From Planctomycetia bacterium (GTDB taxonomy: Bacteria; Planctomycetota; Planctomycetia; Pirellulales; JACPPG01), in assembly GCA_016191115.1 (NCBI GenBank), contig JACPPG010000041.1, positions 1 through 63,890 on the forward strand: a stretch of DNA of 63,890 nt, given 5' to 3'. Numbering within the stretch: the first letter of the stretch is position 1; the number at the start of each line of letters is the position of its first letter. A model generated the notes under the pieces. It saw only the letters and a program-made list of their open reading frames with translations. It ran no database searches and had not been told where the DNA came from. Made by a program: the position numbers and the translations under genes. Of this stretch, positions 35,086-43,820 are shown one piece after another.

Positions 35086-37635
35086 ATGAGCAAATATTTT
35101 ATCCTCGGCATCTGCATTCTTGCAGTGGGGCCGACTCTTGCGCAAGCCGCGATCATCCCGCTCACTTCGACCAGCCAGATCGCCGGGCCCACCGTGGCGT
35201 ACAACACACCGGGCGCCAACGTCGTCGCGGAAACGGCTCTGTACGGCGTGAACTTGTTCGTTTCCAACAGCTTTGCCACGGCGTCGGGGATCAGCGGTCT
35301 GTTCACCGGCAATGCGAATGCCCCGATCGTACCTCCCGGCGCGCTATCGCTCGGGGCCACGGCAGGTCCAGCGACCTATTTCCATTTTTCGCCGCAGTCG
35401 GGCTTCAACCTCAACGCCATCGGCCTTTCGGCGACGAGCGGATTTACGAATGCGTCGACGACGTTTCGCGTGTTCGCCGCGAACCAGGCGCTCGACTCGC
35501 TGCAGTTCGACGTCACGATGACGCCGACGGCGTCGGGAATCGCCGGACTTAACGGCGGCGCCGTGTTTCTCGGCGTGAGCTCGACCGTGCCGCTTACGGC
35601 GTTTCGCGTCTGGCAGCTCGATGACGGATTCGGCATTCTCGACAACCTGCGGCTCGACGTAAGCCCCGTGCCCGAGCCGAGCTCGCTGGTGCTCGCGGTG
35701 TGCGGGGCAGTGGGGCTGCTCATGGTCGTGCGCCGACGATTGGCCGGTGCCCTCGCCCTCGTGGTCGCGTGCTGGGCGTTTTCGCTGAGTCCCGTCCAGG
35801 CCGTCACGATTCCCACCGTGCCAGTGGGCAACCCAGGCAACGCCGCCGACACGACGGGCTACGGCGCGGTCGCGTACGGTTATCGCATTGGCACCTTCGA
35901 AGTGACGAATGCCCAGTATGCTGAGTTTCTCAACTCGGTCGCAACCAACCCAGATAGCAGCAACAACAATTACAGCCTTTTCGCCGTGGCGATGGAAAGC
36001 GATCCGCGCGGGGGAATCGATCAGACGGTAGTCGATGTTCAAGGGACGGCCGTCCTGCTACGGTACTCGACCAAACCAAATATGGCCGACAAGCCCGTAA
36101 ACTTTGTCACGTGGTACGACGCGGCCCGCTATGTGAACTGGCTCAATGGAACAGGAACGGAGAACGGCGCCTACACGCTCTTGGGCGGAACGGCGACGCC
36201 CAGCAATGCCGGCAGCATCACGCGCGACGGGGCCGCTAAATGGTTTTTGCCCAGCGAAGACGAGTGGTACAAGGCGGCGTACCACGATCCGACGCTGGCC
36301 GGCGGAGCGGACGACTACTGGGATTACCCGACCCGGAGCAACATCGCACCGACGAGCGCGACGGCCGGCGCCACGGGGAACATCACGAATCCGGGCGCCA
36401 ATGTTGCCAACTACAACTTGGGCGCGGACTGGAACAGTGAGGATGGCAACGTCACGGCGGTCGGCAGCGCCGGCCCGTTGAGCGCGAGCTATTACGGCAC
36501 GTACGACCAGGGTGGTAACGTGGCGGAGTGGAACGAGGCCACGTCATCCGGAGGTCTTGCGCGCGGACTGCGGCAAGGCTCTTGGATGAACGCGGCGCCT
36601 GAACTTGCGTCGTCGTTCGGCGACTTTGGCGGCGCGGCAAGTGAGTACCCTACGATAGGCTTCCGCGTGGCAACCGTTCCCGAGCCTGCCTCGTTCGTGC
36701 TGGCGGCGCGCGGGGCGATCGGCTTCATCTGCGTTGCGCGCAGGCGACGGCGAAGACATTGCCTTGCCCATTGCTTAATTGTCGGCACGGCGTGGCTCGC
36801 CTTCGCGCTACCGGCCCGAGCCGTCACGATTCCCACCGTTTCGGTGGGGAACGCGGGCAACGCCGGGGACGTGCAATCCCAAGGCACCTTCGGCGCAGTC
36901 GCCTACAACTACCGCATCGCCACCCACGAGGTCACGGTTGGACAATACGCTGACTTTCTCAACGCTGTGGCAGCGACCGACACTTACGGTCTTTACGATC
37001 CCAACATGGCCACGGCGCTCTACGTCGCCGGCATCGCGCGTAGCGGCGCCTCCGGCAGCTTTAGCTACAGCGTGATCGGTTCGCCAAATCATCCGATCAC
37101 CTACGTGAGCTGGGGTGACGCGGCCCGGTTCGCGAATTGGCTGCACAACGGGCAGCCCACCGGCCTTCAGGGCCCGGGGACGACCGAAACAGGCGCCTAC
37201 ACGCTGAACGGGGCGACCACGAACGCGGCCTTGAACGCCGTCACGCGCAACTCGGGCGCGGTCTGGTTCATTCCCTCGGAAAACGAATGGTACAAAGCGG
37301 CCTATCACAAGAACGACGGTGCAACGGGTAATTACTGGGACTATCCCATGTCGACGGATTCAGAACCCTACAGCGATCAGCCTCCGGGCGCGACCCCCGA
37401 CAATACCCGCGTCGGCAATTTCTTAAAGGAGGACGGCCTCGCCAACGGCTACGACGACGGCCTGGCAGTGACGGGCACGACCAACTTCGATCCCAGCCAA
37501 AATTACCTGACCGACGTGGGGGCCTACTCGCTCGCGCCGGGTCCTTATGGCACCTTCGACCAGGGGGGCAACGTTGCGGAGTGGAACGAAACAAGGTTCG
37601 GGGGGGGGGGGGGCGCGGGCGGTACGCGGCGGTAG
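35086..37635 (+). CDS. Fused chain of PEP-CTERM and SUMF1-like modules (frameshifted 3' end)
   Basis: The 849-residue product contains three modules in one frame. Module 1 has a signal peptide (FILGICILAVGPTLAQA), a beta-rich domain and a PEP-CTERM segment (VPEPSSLVLAVCGAVG, about 195-218). It runs on, without a stop, into LAGALALVVACWAFSLSPVQA, which looks like a second signal peptide, and a SUMF1/formylglycine-enzyme-like domain (IGTFEVTNAQYAEFLN, FLPSEDEWYKAAYH, YDQGGNVAEWNE). A second PEP-CTERM (about 532-556) and third signal-like segment precede another SUMF1-like domain. The frame then ends at TAG after a run of 14 G. The third PEP-CTERM lies in the next frame. Modules 2 and 3 are paralogues. 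The SUMF1-like domains are probably structural or binding, as in other PEP-CTERM proteins. Confidence 0.8.
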   Translation: MSKYFILGICILAVGPTLAQAAIIPLTSTSQIAGPTVAYNTPGANVVAETALYGVNLFVSNSFATASGISGLFTGNANAPIVPPGALSLGATAGPATYFHFSPQSGFNLNAIGLSATSGFTNASTTFRVFAANQALDSLQFDVTMTPTASGIAGLNGGAVFLGVSSTVPLTAFRVWQLDDGFGILDNLRLDVSPVPEPSSLVLAVCGAVGLLMVVRRRLAGALALVVACWAFSLSPVQAVTIPTVPVGNPGNAADTTGYGAVAYGYRIGTFEVTNAQYAEFLNSVATNPDSSNNNYSLFAVAMESDPRGGIDQTVVDVQGTAVLLRYSTKPNMADKPVNFVTWYDAARYVNWLNGTGTENGAYTLLGGTATPSNAGSITRDGAAKWFLPSEDEWYKAAYHDPTLAGGADDYWDYPTRSNIAPTSATAGATGNITNPGANVANYNLGADWNSEDGNVTAVGSAGPLSASYYGTYDQGGNVAEWNEATSSGGLARGLRQGSWMNAAPELASSFGDFGGAASEYPTIGFRVATVPEPASFVLAARGAIGFICVARRRRRRHCLAHCLIVGTAWLAFALPARAVTIPTVSVGNAGNAGDVQSQGTFGAVAYNYRIATHEVTVGQYADFLNAVAATDTYGLYDPNMATALYVAGIARSGASGSFSYSVIGSPNHPITYVSWGDAARFANWLHNGQPTGLQGPGTTETGAYTLNGATTNAALNAVTRNSGAVWFIPSENEWYKAAYHKNDGATGNYWDYPMSTDSEPYSDQPPGATPDNTRVGNFLKEDGLANGYDDGLAVTGTTNFDPSQNYLTDVGAYSLAPGPYGTFDQGGNVAEWNETRFGGGGGAGGTRR

Positions 37636-37807
37636 TTGGGAAAACTTGGACAACAGCCTGCTGGCCTCATCCCGCCTGATTGACTTACCATCGGTCGGCG
37701 CCAACTTTCTCGGCTTCCGTGTGGCAACTGTCCCCGAGCCCGCTACGCTCCTGCTGGCGGTCTGCGGGGCGATTGGCCTGCTGTTGACTTCGGTTCGTCG
37801 TCCGTGA
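37600..37807 (+). pseudogene. Out-of-frame C-terminal end of the PEP-CTERM chain (after 14-G tract)
   Basis: After the G tract (37600-37613) the continuing homology is in a different frame: RAVRGGSWENLDN, LGFRVATVPEPATLLLAV and a basic end, which is exactly the missing end of the second SUMF1-like domain and a third PEP-CTERM segment. Thirteen G would restore the frame through to the TGA at 37807. The tract may be a slipped-strand phase switch or a sequencing error. Confidence 0.75.
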
Positions 37808-37859
37808 CATGGGAGCACGCACTGGCCGGTACGAGTACGCGCCCTCGCCATCCTAACTA

Positions 37860-37960
37860 AGGATCGACCGAAAAATAACTTCCCAATTCTCTGCCCCCTC
37901 ACCCTGCCCTCTCCCGCAAGAGGCGAGGGTCTTGAGGAGAAGTTGTTTTCGGCCGATCCT
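37860..37960. repeat. Dispersed inverted repeat C, copy C1
   Basis: Outer arms AGGATCGACCGAAAAATAAC and GTTGTTTTCGGCCGATCCT face each other. The centre holds a common CTCACCCTGCCCTCTCCC type stretch. A second copy, with a wholly different centre, is at 59786. It lies between the PEP-CTERM chain gene and the convergent ThDP enzyme gene. Confidence 0.8.
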
Positions 37961-37987
37961 AAGCGAGCGGAATTTGTGCGCGTTCCT

Positions 37988-39958
37988 CTAGTGCGCCACC
38001 CCGCCGCACCCCGGCTCGGGGTTCAAGGCCACGCCTGGTGGGTAGGACTTCGCCGAGGTGAACTCCTTCAAGCCCTGGCAGTTGATCAAGGTCGACAAGC
38101 CTTCTTTGCTGGCCACCTGGTAACTGCGCCTTAGCGCCTCTTTCAATTCCTCGGGCGTGCGCACGTACTCGCCGTGGGCGCCCAGACCCTGGGCCATCTG
38201 ATCGTAGCGGAGATTCTCCTGGAACAGGTACAAATGCATCGACCGCGCTGAGGAGACGGCGCTGGGCCACATGCCCCAGCAGTCGTTGTTGTAGATCACG
38301 GCGATGACCGGCGTCTTGTACTTGGCGGCCGTATCGAGCTCGAACATGCTGTAGGCGATGCCCGCGTCGCTGCTGACGCACACCGTCGGCGCGCCTTTGT
38401 AGGGCGCTTGCGGCCCGACGCCGCGCTGCACGGCGGCGCTGGCGCCGATCATCATCGCCACGTCGGGGCCAATCGAACCATATTGGTAGGGGCAAACAAT
38501 CCCCTGGCCCGGGCGATACGCCCGCATCCAGCGGCCGGCATGGACGCCAATCGTCCAGCCCCCCGAGCCGGCCACGGTTTGCTTTGGGTCGATCTCGCCC
38601 TTGTAGAAAAAGTCGTGGACTTCCTTGCAGATCACGGCCGGGTGCAAGTGTTCGGTGTCGCGACTGTATTTCACGCCCAACTCGTACTGATCGTTGAGCA
38701 TCTTTTCATACTTCTGCCGCGCCGCCGCCAACTCATTGACCCAGGCCTCGCGCTTGCGGCTGGGCACGAGATCGGCCAAGGCCTCGAGGAACGCCTTCTC
38801 GCTGCCGACAATTCCCAAATCCAGCGGCCAATTGCGCCCCAGGTCTTCCTGCACCGGGTGTACGCGGATCGACTTGACGTCGGGATTGAAGCGATATTCG
38901 CCGGGGCTGGGCATGCAATACTGCCCGACGAAAATCACCAGGTCGGCGCTCAACAGCGCGTCGGGCGTCAAGGCGGCCGACAGGCGGTGGTCGTCTGGAA
39001 AGTGGCCGCGCGTCGGGCCCGAGGTCACGACGGCGATCTCGTTTTTCTCGGCCGCCTTCAATAGCGGCTCCCAGGCCTTGCGCTGAAACACTCCCTGGCC
39101 GGCAACGATCAGCGGGCGCTCCGCGCGGCCGATCAGGTCCAAGGCCTTCTCGACGTCTTTGGGGGCTGGGCTGGGCCGCGACTCCGTGCGATACTTCTCC
39201 TTCGTGTAGTAGTCCTTCAACTTCGAGGGATCGGTGAAGCGGGCCCGCGCTACCTCGCCCGGAAAATCCAAGTGGACGGGGGCGGGCACGCCCGACTTCA
39301 AGTTGCGGAACGCATAGGCCCCATACTCCCACACGCGATCCGGCGCGATCAGGCGCTTGCCGTATTTCTTCATTCCGGTCGTGATGGGCTGCTGATAGCC
39401 GGTTTGGATGAACGTCTCGCGATCGTCGCCGGCCATTTGCATGTTGCTCGCCAGCACCAAAAGCGGGGTGCGCGCCGCGGCCGCCGAGGCGATGTTCATG
39501 ATCATGTTCGTGAAGCCGGGTCCTTCGGTCCCCGAGCAGGCGGTTACTTCGCCCGTGGCGCGCGAGAATCCGTCGGCGGCCGCGCACATCGAGCCTTCGC
39601 ACCGGCCGCCGTAGGCGGGCACTCCGGCGGCGGCGATGGCGTTGATCACGGTGTAATTGCCGGGACAGCAGAACAGCGCCGCCAGGTCTTCCTCCTTGCA
39701 CAGCGTGGCAAAGACCTCGGCGCCGGTCATCCCCTGACCTTCGAACGAGCCCGGCTTGGGCGACTCGTTTATCGATTGAGTGATCTCCTTGGGAATGGCG
39801 ATCGAGGCGATGCTGGCCGCCGCGGCCCGGGCCTTGTTGTTTTCCACCACCATGCCGGCCACCAGCGCGCCGGCTCCGGCGGCTGAGGAAAGCAGGAACG
39901 TTCTGCGGGACGCGTCGACACCGTTTTTAGCGCCGCTGTCGCCTTTGCTCGTCTTCAT
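37988..39958 (-). CDS. Tat-exported thiamine diphosphate-dependent enzyme
   Basis: The 656-residue protein resembles the acetolactate synthase/pyruvate oxidase family. A twin-arginine signal (SRRTFLLSSAAGAGALVAG) is at residues 17-36, so the folded enzyme should be exported, which is rare for this family. The N-terminal PYR domain has the catalytic glutamate in GRCEGSMCAAADGFSRATG. The C-terminal PP domain has the ThDP motif in altered form (SSDAGIAYSMFE ... YNNDCWG; SDAG in place of GDG). The central domain (RPLIVAGQGVF) is present. The reaction is unknown; decarboxylation or oxidation of a 2-oxo acid or oxalyl-type compound is likely. A c-type cytochrome is encoded 36 bases upstream and may accept electrons. 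Confidence 0.85.
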   Translation of the reverse strand: MKTSKGDSGAKNGVDASRRTFLLSSAAGAGALVAGMVVENNKARAAAASIASIAIPKEITQSINESPKPGSFEGQGMTGAEVFATLCKEEDLAALFCCPGNYTVINAIAAAGVPAYGGRCEGSMCAAADGFSRATGEVTACSGTEGPGFTNMIMNIASAAAARTPLLVLASNMQMAGDDRETFIQTGYQQPITTGMKKYGKRLIAPDRVWEYGAYAFRNLKSGVPAPVHLDFPGEVARARFTDPSKLKDYYTKEKYRTESRPSPAPKDVEKALDLIGRAERPLIVAGQGVFQRKAWEPLLKAAEKNEIAVVTSGPTRGHFPDDHRLSAALTPDALLSADLVIFVGQYCMPSPGEYRFNPDVKSIRVHPVQEDLGRNWPLDLGIVGSEKAFLEALADLVPSRKREAWVNELAAARQKYEKMLNDQYELGVKYSRDTEHLHPAVICKEVHDFFYKGEIDPKQTVAGSGGWTIGVHAGRWMRAYRPGQGIVCPYQYGSIGPDVAMMIGASAAVQRGVGPQAPYKGAPTVCVSSDAGIAYSMFELDTAAKYKTPVIAVIYNNDCWGMWPSAVSSARSMHLYLFQENLRYDQMAQGLGAHGEYVRTPEELKEALRRSYQVASKEGLSTLINCQGLKEFTSAKSYPPGVALNPEPGCGGVAH

Positions 39959-39994
39959 AAGTCAGGCTCCGCCAGGGCTCCGCGAGAGGAGCGG

Positions 39995-40480
39995 TTAATG
40001 GGACGTGGCTTCGGATAACTTGGGTCGCATCGGCGCGGGCCACAGGCTGCGCAGGAAATTGGCCATGTCCCAGATGTCTTTTTCCTTTTCGACCTCGGCC
40101 TTGAAGGGGGGCATCGCTTCTCCGGCTCCGTCGCGTATGCTGCGGAAGATCTCGCCCTCGGAAGTGCCGCTTTTCCACAGCTTCGGTTCCGTCAGGTCCG
40201 TGGCGTTGGCAACCACGTCGACTTGCGACTTGGCGTCAGCGCCATGGCACTCCGTACACTTGCGGATGTAAAGATTCTTGCCGCGAACGATCGACTCTTT
40301 GCTGTACGGAACGGGCGTCTTGAGTTTTTTGGCTTCTTCGCGCGTCAACCGCCCGTCGTCTGACTTGGCCGGCTTGTCGTCGGCCGCCGCGCCGCCGGAG
40401 GCAAGCATCGCGCCGGCGATCGCGACCATGCCGAGCGCGATCGACGTCGCGAGCCGCCTACGAAACAACGCTCCCATCAT
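39995..40480 (-). CDS. Exported monohaem cytochrome c
   Basis: The ATG of MMGALFRRRL, preceded by GGAGA, gives 161 residues; a TTG further upstream is less likely. A signal segment (ATSIALGMVAIAGAMLASGG) is followed by a class I cytochrome c domain with the haem motif CTECH (RGKNLYIRKCTECHG) and a likely axial methionine in GEAMPPFKAE. The last part (DIWDMANFLRSLW) is typical of small soluble c-type cytochromes. It lies in the same transcription direction just upstream of the Tat-exported ThDP enzyme and is probably its electron acceptor. Confidence 0.85.
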   Translation of the reverse strand: MMGALFRRRLATSIALGMVAIAGAMLASGGAAADDKPAKSDDGRLTREEAKKLKTPVPYSKESIVRGKNLYIRKCTECHGADAKSQVDVVANATDLTEPKLWKSGTSEGEIFRSIRDGAGEAMPPFKAEVEKEKDIWDMANFLRSLWPAPMRPKLSEATSH

Positions 40481-40543
40481 GGTCTGTCTCCGACCATTGC
40501 GAACTGCCAGGCTCGCCGGTGCAAGCGAATTCCCCAGGGTCAA

Positions 40544-41095
40544 TCACATGCGATCGGGATCGAGATCGAACGCTTCCACCATATACTCCAGGTAGCTCCC
40601 CTCGATGAGGAAGACCATGAAGATTTCGTGTACCAGGTGCACCAACTTCCGGACGAGATATGCGTAGTCGTCGTCCAACCCCGAAAGCGCAATCGCCACG
40701 TTCCCGCCGCGGTTCGAGACGCGAATCCGCGCCCGCCGGCTGTCGATCCGGCGATGCGCGGGTAGCTCATCAGACTGCCGCTCGCTGACGAATTGCCTCA
40801 GCTCCCGATACATCGTGGAGCCGGCCGCGACGCCCGTCAATACTTCAGGGAACCGCAGCTCCCTTTTCTTCGCATCGACCGTCACCTCAAAGACGCGCTC
40901 CCGATGCCAAACGATTCGAAACGTGGCCTTGCCGCCCCGGACGGCCCCCTCGCTGAATCCCCGGAACACGCCCCGTTTGGCGTACCCGGCCAGCGTCTCG
41001 CCGACCAGCAGGATGGGCGCGCGGACCGCCTGCGGCGGAGTTTTTCTTGCTGCCAATGTCTTGGATTTCGCTGGGCGTGGGGGCATCGTTCCCAT
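40544..41095 (-). CDS. Protein of unknown function
   Basis: The chosen ATG (MGTMPPRPAKSK), close behind GGAGAG, gives 183 residues; MPPRPAKSK nine bases later is equally possible. The frame is open further upstream, but that part is arginine-rich and overlaps repeat E1, so it is not counted. The C-terminal 60 residues have the pattern LVRKLVHLVHEIFMVFLIEG, with no signal peptide or transmembrane segment. No family was recognised. It precedes the cytochrome gene by 63 bases. Confidence 0.55.
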   Translation of the reverse strand: MGTMPPRPAKSKTLAARKTPPQAVRAPILLVGETLAGYAKRGVFRGFSEGAVRGGKATFRIVWHRERVFEVTVDAKKRELRFPEVLTGVAAGSTMYRELRQFVSERQSDELPAHRRIDSRRARIRVSNRGGNVAIALSGLDDDYAYLVRKLVHLVHEIFMVFLIEGSYLEYMVEAFDLDPDRM

Positions 41096-41303
41096 TCTCT
41101 CCGACGACCGTGCTTTTGGCAAAACGGCGGTCCGGAATGGTTCCGTGGCCGGCCCAGACCGGGGGCTTCTGCCTTCGCCCATGCCTTCTGACGGGGCAGT
41201 CAGAGTCGACCGGGGCTTAGATCGCCAAGGTTGCGAAAGCACATGCCACGTTCTTCCTAGTGGTCTTCGTGCGTTTGTGGTTCGTTTTTCCCGCGCCTTC
41301 AAA

Positions 41304-41347
41304 GACCTCCGGGATACGCCCGGAGGCTCGCTGCGGCTCCGTCCCGG
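41304..41347. repeat. Dispersed hairpin E, copy E1
   Basis: ACCTCCGGGATACGCCCGGAGGCTCGCTG, with a perfect CCTCCGGG/CCCGGAGG stem, recurs at 42654 as ACCTCCGGGATAAACCCGGAGG. Only the loop differs. Confidence 0.75.
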
Positions 41348-41370
41348 ATCACGTCGCGGCGCGGCCCTCG

Positions 41371-42390
41371 TCACGCCAGGCGGTAGTGGCGGATCGCGTT
41401 GTCGTGGAACAGGCCGCGCTGCTCGCTATCGGGGCGGTTGGCGACGATCGCCCGCAGGGCGTCGAACCATTGCTTGTATGTGGCGGCCAGCGTGCACACG
41501 GGCCAGTCGCCGCCGAACATCACCCGGTCCGGCCCGAATGCGTCGAGCGTGTGGTGGACGATCGGCGCGAGATCGTCCGCGGACCACTTGCCGGGCGTGG
41601 CCGAGGCGACGATGCCTGACACCTTGACCACGACGTTCTTGCGCTGGGCCACGGCGGCGATGTCGCGCCGCCACGCCGTCTGGTCTTTTGCCTGCAAATC
41701 GGCGTTCCCGCAATGGTCGAGAACGAAAAACGTGCCGGGGCAGGCGTCGATGAGCTTTGCCGCGTCCGGCAGCTCGGCGGGCCGGACGCAGATATCGAAG
41801 CTCAGGCCCAGCTCGCCCAGCAACCGCACGCCGGCGATGAACGGCTTTTGGAGGCAGTAGCCCGGCGGTGTCGTTTCGCCGTGCAACACTTGCCGCAGCC
41901 CACGAACGTGGGGGTGCCCCTTGAACGGCGCAATGTACGTGCGAAAGCCGTCGGCGGCCGGTCGGCCCGAAATGACCGCGGCCGCGAGCGGGCCCTCGCC
42001 GCGGCGGCACAGCTCGGCGACGTAGTCAGCCTCGGCCTGCTGCTGGCTCGGCTCTACGTCGACCTCGAGATAAACGCTCTTGGCGATCGGAATGCCGGCC
42101 GTGGCCGCCAGATAGTCGCGCATCGAGTAGTCGCGGGCAAGCGTCGGCTGCTTCGCCGTCCACGGCAGCCGGAACCTCGTCAAGTCCCACAGGTGTTGAT
42201 GGCTATCGACGACTTTGAGCATGGGCGCTGTCGCTTCAGGGTCAGGCTCGGCGGCGGCCGCCAAGGGCGGACGGAAACCGGTCGCACCGAGAGTAGCAGC
42301 CACCGTCAGCGAACGCTTAAGGAAATCCCGCCGCGCGAGCGCGTTGCGAGTTGAATCTTTTGGCAAAGGCGCATCAAGCTGTGGTGACAT
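41371..42390 (-). CDS. Tat-exported amidohydrolase family 2 protein
   Basis: The ATG of MSPQLDAPLP has GAGG five bases upstream and gives 339 residues. A twin-arginine signal (ARRDFLKRSLTVAATLGATG) is present at residues 20-40. The catalytic domain is of the amidohydrolase 2 type (PF04909, 2-pyrone or L-fucono lactonase-like): metal site VDSHQHLWD near 61, VLDHCGN in the middle and MFGGDWPVC near the end. Such enzymes hydrolyse lactones or related esters. Export by Tat is common for planctomycete members. It may act on sugar lactones outside the cytoplasm. Confidence 0.85.
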   Translation of the reverse strand: MSPQLDAPLPKDSTRNALARRDFLKRSLTVAATLGATGFRPPLAAAAEPDPEATAPMLKVVDSHQHLWDLTRFRLPWTAKQPTLARDYSMRDYLAATAGIPIAKSVYLEVDVEPSQQQAEADYVAELCRRGEGPLAAAVISGRPAADGFRTYIAPFKGHPHVRGLRQVLHGETTPPGYCLQKPFIAGVRLLGELGLSFDICVRPAELPDAAKLIDACPGTFFVLDHCGNADLQAKDQTAWRRDIAAVAQRKNVVVKVSGIVASATPGKWSADDLAPIVHHTLDAFGPDRVMFGGDWPVCTLAATYKQWFDALRAIVANRPDSEQRGLFHDNAIRHYRLA

Positions 42391-42499
42391 ATAGGCCTCA
42401 CATAATCCGCGCGTGGACGAGGTCCGAGGCGTCGATTGTAACCTTCCGCGGGGGGGAATCACCACGAAGCCCAGGCACGGCTTGGGACAGCGACAGCAG

Positions 42500-42543
42500 A
42501 AAAAAAGACGAGCCGCGGGGCTTGATCCGTGGCCCGGCGGCTC
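42500..42543 (-). terminator. Rho-independent terminator after the secreted protein gene
   Basis: Read on the minus strand, the stem GAGCCGCCGGGC pairs with GCCCCGCGGCTC around a ten-base loop, and a run of seven T (42500-42506) follows. It lies about 170 bases after the stop at 42709. Confidence 0.75.
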
Positions 42544-42653
42544 GTGGCTGGTGGTGCGACGTGGAAGCGCCCCTCAACCGAACAAGCGTAGGTCGCAATT
42601 CACGGCGGCAGCGACAGGGGTTCGGCCGGACCGTGTTGGCCACGGCCTAGGCG

Positions 42654-42684
42654 GACCTCCGGGATAAACCCGGAGGCTCGCTGA
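42654..42684. repeat. Dispersed hairpin E, copy E2
   Basis: Second copy of the hairpin with stem CCTCCGGG/CCCGGAGG and the tail CTCGCTG, 25 bases after the end of the secreted protein gene. Confidence 0.75.
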
Positions 42685-42708
42685 TGTCGTCCTGCCCGCG
42701 CCGCCGGC

Positions 42709-43371
42709 TCATTGGCCGGCCACGAGCGCGGTTGTGCCTTCCAGCGTGTGGGCTTCTGTCCGCAGGCCTTTCACGAACCGCCGGGCCACCGCCCATTCGG
42801 TCGCGCTTAAGGTCTGGGCGTGATCGTCGAGGGTTGAAAGCATTGCTTTGATGGCCGCATCGACCTCGACTTGGGACGCCGCGTCCAACCGATCGCCGGT
42901 CCACGTGGCCCACTTGGCGAAGTGCTTGTCCAGGCGCGTTCGCACTTCGTCGTACCGGCTGTCGAGCAAGGCCGTCGGCCAATGGATTGTCCCGTTCAGG
43001 CTGAGCTGCTCAGGGCTCAAGCGGATCGAAGCGGGCTTGCCGATCCGTTCGCGGTAGGCGGCCAGTTGGGCCCGCTCCCGCGCGGCGGCCGCCTGGCGGG
43101 CCTCTCGGTTGACGGCGATCCGCATCTGCCGGCCGGCGACGTACTGCTCCTGCGTCGTCAGATTCTCGCGGGCGGCGAGGGCGTCGCTCTCGAGGAAGCG
43201 CCCGATCGAGTCGATGAACGCCGCTTCACCACGCAAGCCACTCTCGTACAAGGTCGCCGAGCTGTACGTCTCGGGCATCGCGTAGAAACCGGATCCGTAC
43301 TGAGCCGCGGCCGGGCTGACCGAGCCGGCGGCCCATATCAACAGTGCGACCAATGTGAAGGACGTCTTCAT
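42709..43371 (-). CDS. Secreted protein of unknown function
   Basis: The ATG of MKTSFTLVALL has GAGGAG seven bases upstream and gives 220 residues with a signal peptide (LIWAAGSVSPAAAQ). The mature part is alpha-helical and rich in charged residues (QMRIAVNREARQAAAARERAQL). No enzyme motif was seen and no family was recognised; it may be a periplasmic or envelope protein. It is followed by a good terminator, so it is probably a single-gene unit. Confidence 0.75.
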   Translation of the reverse strand: MKTSFTLVALLIWAAGSVSPAAAQYGSGFYAMPETYSSATLYESGLRGEAAFIDSIGRFLESDALAARENLTTQEQYVAGRQMRIAVNREARQAAAARERAQLAAYRERIGKPASIRLSPEQLSLNGTIHWPTALLDSRYDEVRTRLDKHFAKWATWTGDRLDAASQVEVDAAIKAMLSTLDDHAQTLSATEWAVARRFVKGLRTEAHTLEGTTALVAGQ

Positions 43372-43820
43372 GGGAGTTCTCCTCGAACTGATTGGGCCAA
43401 TTGCCAGATAGGCAATGAGGTGCGCCGCTACTCTCGGCCAATCCCTAACCCCCGATCCCTGTGCTCGATCCCACACGGCGGCCGCGATGTGGGTCTACTT
43501 CCGTAAGCGGAGAATCCGAGGATTCGTTACAGCCGAGCAAAAAAAATCGCCGCCTGCCGAGCCGGTAGGGTGCTCCGCGAGCACCGATGACGCTGGTGCG
43601 CGGCGAGAATCCGCCAGTGTCCGCAGGACACCCGAACGTCGCGTCTTAAAGACGCGGGCGCCATGGCCCCGGAGGTACTCCGACATGGCCGTGCCGGTCG
43701 CGCGAGTCAGCATGCCCATGCGAGCGTGGGCATGGCGCCCGACGGCAATCACGACACTAGGCGCGGGCGCCAGAATCGAGTCTGCTGGGCGCTTCCTATT
43801 GTCTCGGGAGACGCCTGCGC
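43372..43820. repeat. Intergenic region with a row of short palindromes
   Basis: No gene is visible in this 449-base stretch. It contains a repeat D unit (GTAGGGTGCTCCGCGAGCACC, 43565-43585), GTGTCC-GCA-GGACAC (43617-43631), GCGTCT-TAA-AGACGC (43641-43655) and GCATGCCCA...TGGGCATGGC (43710-43736). A small downstream fragment near the methyltransferase start shows nothing else. Confidence 0.75.

Larger units (their letters stand above)
42391..42708. other. Intergenic region with terminator and repeat E2
   Basis: No gene is visible. The stretch contains a terminator for the upstream gene and the repeat E2, which are listed separately. Confidence 0.6.
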
